64,000 bases of DNA, from the NCBI GenBank assembly GCA_965249685.1, contig CBDFMN010000003.1:1116001-1180000 (forward strand), given 5' to 3'. Made by a program: the position numbers and the translations under genes. Source of the DNA: RH-AL1 sp965249685. Its GTDB lineage: Bacteria; Pseudomonadota; Alphaproteobacteria; Rhizobiales; Beijerinckiaceae. The notes beneath the pieces were generated by a model, which was given only the letters and a program-made list of their open reading frames with translations, was not told the DNA's origin and did no database searches. Positions 60,972 through 64,000 of this stretch are shown here, in pieces (within the stretch, counting starts at the first letter, position 1; every line of letters starts with the position of its first letter).

Positions 60972-63005
60972 TTAATTTGGAGTGAGCGCGAAGCCGCTTA
61001 AGGCCAGCCTGGCGCCAACGGGCGAGAGATGGTGATGGTCGAAGTAGAGCGGCTCGCCCGCGAGCGTGAAGGTGCAGCTCGTTTGGTCGCAGAATTGTAG
61101 GAAGGGGTCCTTGACGCTTGTCGTCGGCACGCCGGCCGCGACCCTGACGATGGCTTGCCGCACGTCATCGTGCTTTGCGACCTGCGCCATCGGCAGATGG
61201 CCCGAGCGCACCTCGGTCGCATTCTTATCGAAAAAGCCCGAGACCATGCCACGCAGGGGCATCTGCTCACCAAAGGCGATCCGGAGCGGGTCGATGCCCA
61301 TGTCCGGCACGTCCTGGAGAATGATGACACGCTTGTGCGCCTCCGTGAGCCGGTCCGCCATTTGCTTTAGGCCCTGCTGAAGCAGGCCGACCCCTGAGGC
61401 GGCGGGGTCGTCGTGCGGGACCTTGACGTAGCCACGGTCCGCGAAGCGCTCAATATGGGCCGACCAGAAGCCGGCCAGGATGACGACCGAGACGCGTGGA
61501 TCGGAGAGAATGGCCTGAAGGGCGGCATTCTTGAAGGCGGTGCATTCCTCCGGGAAACCCGGCGTCAGCGTCAGACGGGCACTGACGCCGATCAGCGGCG
61601 TGCAGGAGGATTTGGCGAAGATCTCATAGCCCAGGCCATCCTTTGTCGCGAGTTGGCGCAAGCTTGGGCCGACCGCCCAGGCGTGGCTGTCACCCAGGAC
61701 GGCAACAACATCGCTCGCTGCGGCGGCGGCGCGGCAATCGGGGTCGTCGCTAAGGTTCGGGCCGAAGGCCACGAGGCACTTGCCGCGCCGGAGTTCGGTC
61801 ACGAACGTTTCCAACTGCGCCACACGGGGCGAGAACCGCTGTGGAAAGCCGCCGCTGGAACGGATGGCGATCGGCGCTGCGACGACGACGACGAGCGCGC
61901 AGGCATAGCGCAGCAGCACCGCCGACGGCGCGAGGCGCGCATGGCGAAACGGTTGCTCCACGTACCGCCAGCTGAGAACGGCCACGCCGAAGCTGACGCC
62001 TGCAACGCCGATCGTTACCGCGACCGGAAGGGTCTGCGGCACGATGTTGCGCAGCAGACTCAGCAGCGGCCAATGCCAAAGGTACCACGAATAGGAGATG
62101 AGACCGACGAAGCGCATCGGCCGGCAGGACAGGAGCGAACGGTTGATCGTGCTGTCCGGGCTGACCATGAGCGCCACCGTGGCGAGCACCGGCAGCAGCG
62201 CGAGCACGCCCGGGAATGGAGTGTGCTCGTCGAAACAGGTGGTTCCGATTATGAGGGCGCCGAGGCCAGCGGCGGCTAAAACCTGCTGGACCGGCCGCGA
62301 GAGACCGAACCCGCCAAGCCGGCAGCCGCGACCTTGCGCTTCGAGCGCCGCCAGCATGACGCCCGCACCGAGCTCCCACGCGCGTGCCGGCAGGAGATAG
62401 AAGGCGGCGGCGGGCGCCGTCTGCGTCCACCACAGGGAGAGCGCGAAGGATCCGAGCGTCAGCAACGCCAGCACGGCGGTCAACCAGCGCCGCGCGAAAC
62501 GCATCGTCAGGAGGATGATGAAGGGGAAGACGACATAGAACTGCTCCTCGACGCCGAGCGACCAGGTCATCAGGAGTGTCCGCAAGCGCGAGTCGTCGGC
62601 GAAATAATCCTGAAATTGCCAGAAGTTGATGTTCGACACGCCGACGAGCGCCAGAGTGCCGAGGCCGCCGACGTCCTTGAACTCGTTGGCGGTCAGCAAC
62701 AGCGAGCCGGCGACGCAGGTGAAGAGGATGACCACGATCAGCGCCGGCAGGATGCGCCGGGCGCGGCGCGCGTAGAAGCGTGCGAAGCTGAAGCGTCCCT
62801 CTGCGGCCTCGCGCAGGATAATCGCGCCGATCAGATAGCCAGAGATGACGAAGAAGACGTCGACGCCGATGAAGCCCGATGCGAACGGCACCAGCCCGGC
62901 GTGGAAACATACGACGCTGGTCACCGCGATGGCGCGAAGGCCATCGATGTCGGCTCGGTAACGCGACCTGTCGGCGGCGCGGTCCGGGACGGGAGAAACG
63001 GTCAA
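60972..63005 (-). CDS. acyltransferase-3 / SGNH fusion protein (OafA-like)
   Basis: Inner-membrane O-acyltransferase of about 677 residues. The acyltransferase-3 domain starts RYRADIDGLRAIAVTSVVCFHAG and has GFIGVDVFFVISGYLIGAII, with ten or so helices to about residue 370. A periplasmic SGNH domain follows, with GDSHAWAVGPSL and the C-terminal DHHHLSPVGARL. Such fusions acetylate O-antigen or other exported glycans. No ATG fits; TTG 63005, with GGAG eight bases upstream, gives the expected N-terminus. It is convergent with lon. Confidence 0.9.
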   Translation of the reverse strand: MTVSPVPDRAADRSRYRADIDGLRAIAVTSVVCFHAGLVPFASGFIGVDVFFVISGYLIGAIILREAAEGRFSFARFYARRARRILPALIVVILFTCVAGSLLLTANEFKDVGGLGTLALVGVSNINFWQFQDYFADDSRLRTLLMTWSLGVEEQFYVVFPFIILLTMRFARRWLTAVLALLTLGSFALSLWWTQTAPAAAFYLLPARAWELGAGVMLAALEAQGRGCRLGGFGLSRPVQQVLAAAGLGALIIGTTCFDEHTPFPGVLALLPVLATVALMVSPDSTINRSLLSCRPMRFVGLISYSWYLWHWPLLSLLRNIVPQTLPVAVTIGVAGVSFGVAVLSWRYVEQPFRHARLAPSAVLLRYACALVVVVAAPIAIRSSGGFPQRFSPRVAQLETFVTELRRGKCLVAFGPNLSDDPDCRAAAAASDVVAVLGDSHAWAVGPSLRQLATKDGLGYEIFAKSSCTPLIGVSARLTLTPGFPEECTAFKNAALQAILSDPRVSVVILAGFWSAHIERFADRGYVKVPHDDPAASGVGLLQQGLKQMADRLTEAHKRVIILQDVPDMGIDPLRIAFGEQMPLRGMVSGFFDKNATEVRSGHLPMAQVAKHDDVRQAIVRVAAGVPTTSVKDPFLQFCDQTSCTFTLAGEPLYFDHHHLSPVGARLALSGFALTPN

Positions 63006-63211
63006 GAGGCACGCTCCGGCAGGGTTCGGCCACCTTATGCCAAGCGGAACGGCGTCAGGCAAACGAGCTGTCGACACGAGCCCCAACCGGTGACCCGGCG
63101 GAGAACGAGCATTGACAGAGCCGGTGGCGGCCTTTGTCCCGGATGTTTCGGATCGGTGAAAAAGATGCTAGGAACAGCATCGCCGTCGGGGTGCGTCGTC
63201 TCGCCCGGGGC

Positions 63212-63287
63212 GGGCGGTTAGCTCAGTTGGTAGAGCATCTCGTTTACACCGAGAGGGTCGGCGGTTCGAGCCCGTCACCGCCCACCA
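63212..63287 (+). tRNA. tRNA-Val (UAC)
   Basis: A complete cloverleaf: acceptor GGGCGGT with ACCGCCC, D-arm GCTCAGTTGGTAGAGC, anticodon stem TCTCG/CGAGA with loop TTTACAC (anticodon TAC), T-arm GGCGGTTCGAGCCCGTC, and an encoded CCA. Confidence 0.96.
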
Positions 63288-63303
63288 TCCGCCATGACGA
63301 TGT

Positions 63304-64000
63304 TCAATGCCTGTCGGCGGCGCTTGCTACATGGTCGTCGTGCCGTTCGCGGTGCGCGGCCATCAGCTCGAACCCTCGCTTCGACAGCGCCGGCGCATGC
63401 TGGGCCATGGCCTCCATGAACCGCTTGGCGGCGGGAAGCGTCCTCCCGTGCGGCGTCAAGGTGAGGAACGCCTCGACCCCCAGCGCGGGTACGGCGCCGC
63501 CGGCGAGGTTCGCGTAAGCGCCCGCCGCGATCGTGCTCGCCACGGTCCCGGCCGGGATGGCGCCACCCTCCGGCCAGGCGACGAGGTGAAGACCCGACTG
63601 CGAGAGGGCCTTGAGCCGCGGCATCGGTTGCGGCGCAAGGACGGCGACCGCCGCCACATCGCCGGTGGCGACGCCGTCGAGCGCGTTGTCGAGGTCGAGC
63701 GATGTCTCGGAGACGGCAATCCCCAGGGCGCGGAACGCTTTGCGTGCGGCGATCTGGCTGCCGCTCCCATCGGCGCCGAAGCTTACGGTTCGGCCGCGGA
63801 GGTCCTCCACGCTGGCGATCTGCGGGCCGGCGAGGATGTGGAGGTGCTCGGTGAACAGCTTGACCCCGCGCTGGCCGGTCTTGTCGGCGGGCTGCAGCGC
63901 CGTGCCGACGGCGAAAGCCGCCGAGGCCGGTGCGCCGCCGTCCTCGCGCGACGGCGGCACGACCTTCAACGGCCAGCCATGCACCACCTCGCCGATCGCC
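63304..64000 (-). CDS. TAXI-family TRAP transporter substrate-binding protein, N-terminus beyond the window
   Basis: The reading frame stays open to the right edge, so only the C-terminal 230 or so residues are visible. The segment EDLRGRTVSFGADGSGSQIAARKAFRALGI with the following LDNALDGVATGDVAAVAVLAPQP fits the TAXI/NMT1-like periplasmic binding fold, in which ligand specificity is often glutamate or other small acids. The C-terminus is helical and His-rich. It starts outside the window and is convergent with the tRNA-Val gene. The identity as TAXI rather than another NMT1-type protein is moderately supported. Confidence 0.7.
   Translation of the reverse strand, partial: AIGEVVHGWPLKVVPPSREDGGAPASAAFAVGTALQPADKTGQRGVKLFTEHLHILAGPQIASVEDLRGRTVSFGADGSGSQIAARKAFRALGIAVSETSLDLDNALDGVATGDVAAVAVLAPQPMPRLKALSQSGLHLVAWPEGGAIPAGTVASTIAAGAYANLAGGAVPALGVEAFLTLTPHGRTLPAAKRFMEAMAQHAPALSKRGFELMAAHRERHDDHVASAADRH

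Overview
The window is high-GC DNA with the compact operon style of an alphaproteobacterium of the order Hyphomicrobiales (rhizobial/methylobacterial side). Support comes from an alpha-type 14-subunit complex I operon, the syntenic block BamE / CBP3-type chaperone / DUF177 / plsX / fabH / ihfA / MerR / tRNA-Pro, a family TIGR02301 protein, an IalB protein, a 16-kDa RT0821-type lipoprotein, a DUF1489 protein, a phasin and the tig-clpP-clpX-lon block. A genus cannot be named from the sequence alone.

Layout. 1-12.8 kb: a minus-strand nuo operon (nuoA to nuoL and the first codons of nuoM), with an exported DUF2059 gene sitting between nuoC and nuoD. 13-17.9 kb: an accessory quorum-sensing locus. 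It has a perfect lux box, a LuxI-family synthase, a 78-codon reading frame and an EctB-like aminotransferase on the plus strand. These converge on a LuxR-family regulator and an alpha/beta hydrolase on the minus strand, followed by an intergenic stretch rich in A+T and tRNA-Pro. 18-26 kb: fatty-acid, phospholipid, riboflavin and chorismate genes (MerR, IHF-alpha, FabH, PlsX, DUF177, CBP3 chaperone, BamE, RibB with a degenerate RibA domain, AroC, FabI). 26-34.8 kb: an ECF-like sigma/anti-sigma pair, a CbpA-type DnaJ, lipoprotein, PdxH, Nudix, small membrane proteins, dihydroorotase, YgfZ and Tag. 34.9-48.5 kb: ClpA/ClpS, phasin, a SPOR-tailed D,D-carboxypeptidase, J-domain protein, GST, MFS carrier, a truncated acyl-CoA-synthetase-like protein coupled to a YejA-like binding protein, IalB and HspQ. 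48.6-53.9 kb: NAD(P)HX repair enzyme, an OpgC/SGNH pair, a multicopper-oxidase homologue without its C-terminal copper ligands, and tRNA-Leu. 54-61 kb: trigger factor, ClpP, ClpX and Lon. 61-64 kb: an acyltransferase-3/SGNH protein, tRNA-Val and the 3' part of a TAXI-type binding protein gene.

Most of the window is housekeeping. The most unusual part is 13.4-17.4 kb, where signal synthesis, signal reception, a diaminobutyrate-type aminotransferase and a hydrolase lie together behind a textbook LuxR operator. I propose it as a self-contained signalling and metabolite module. I saw no insertion sequence, prophage or CRISPR array.
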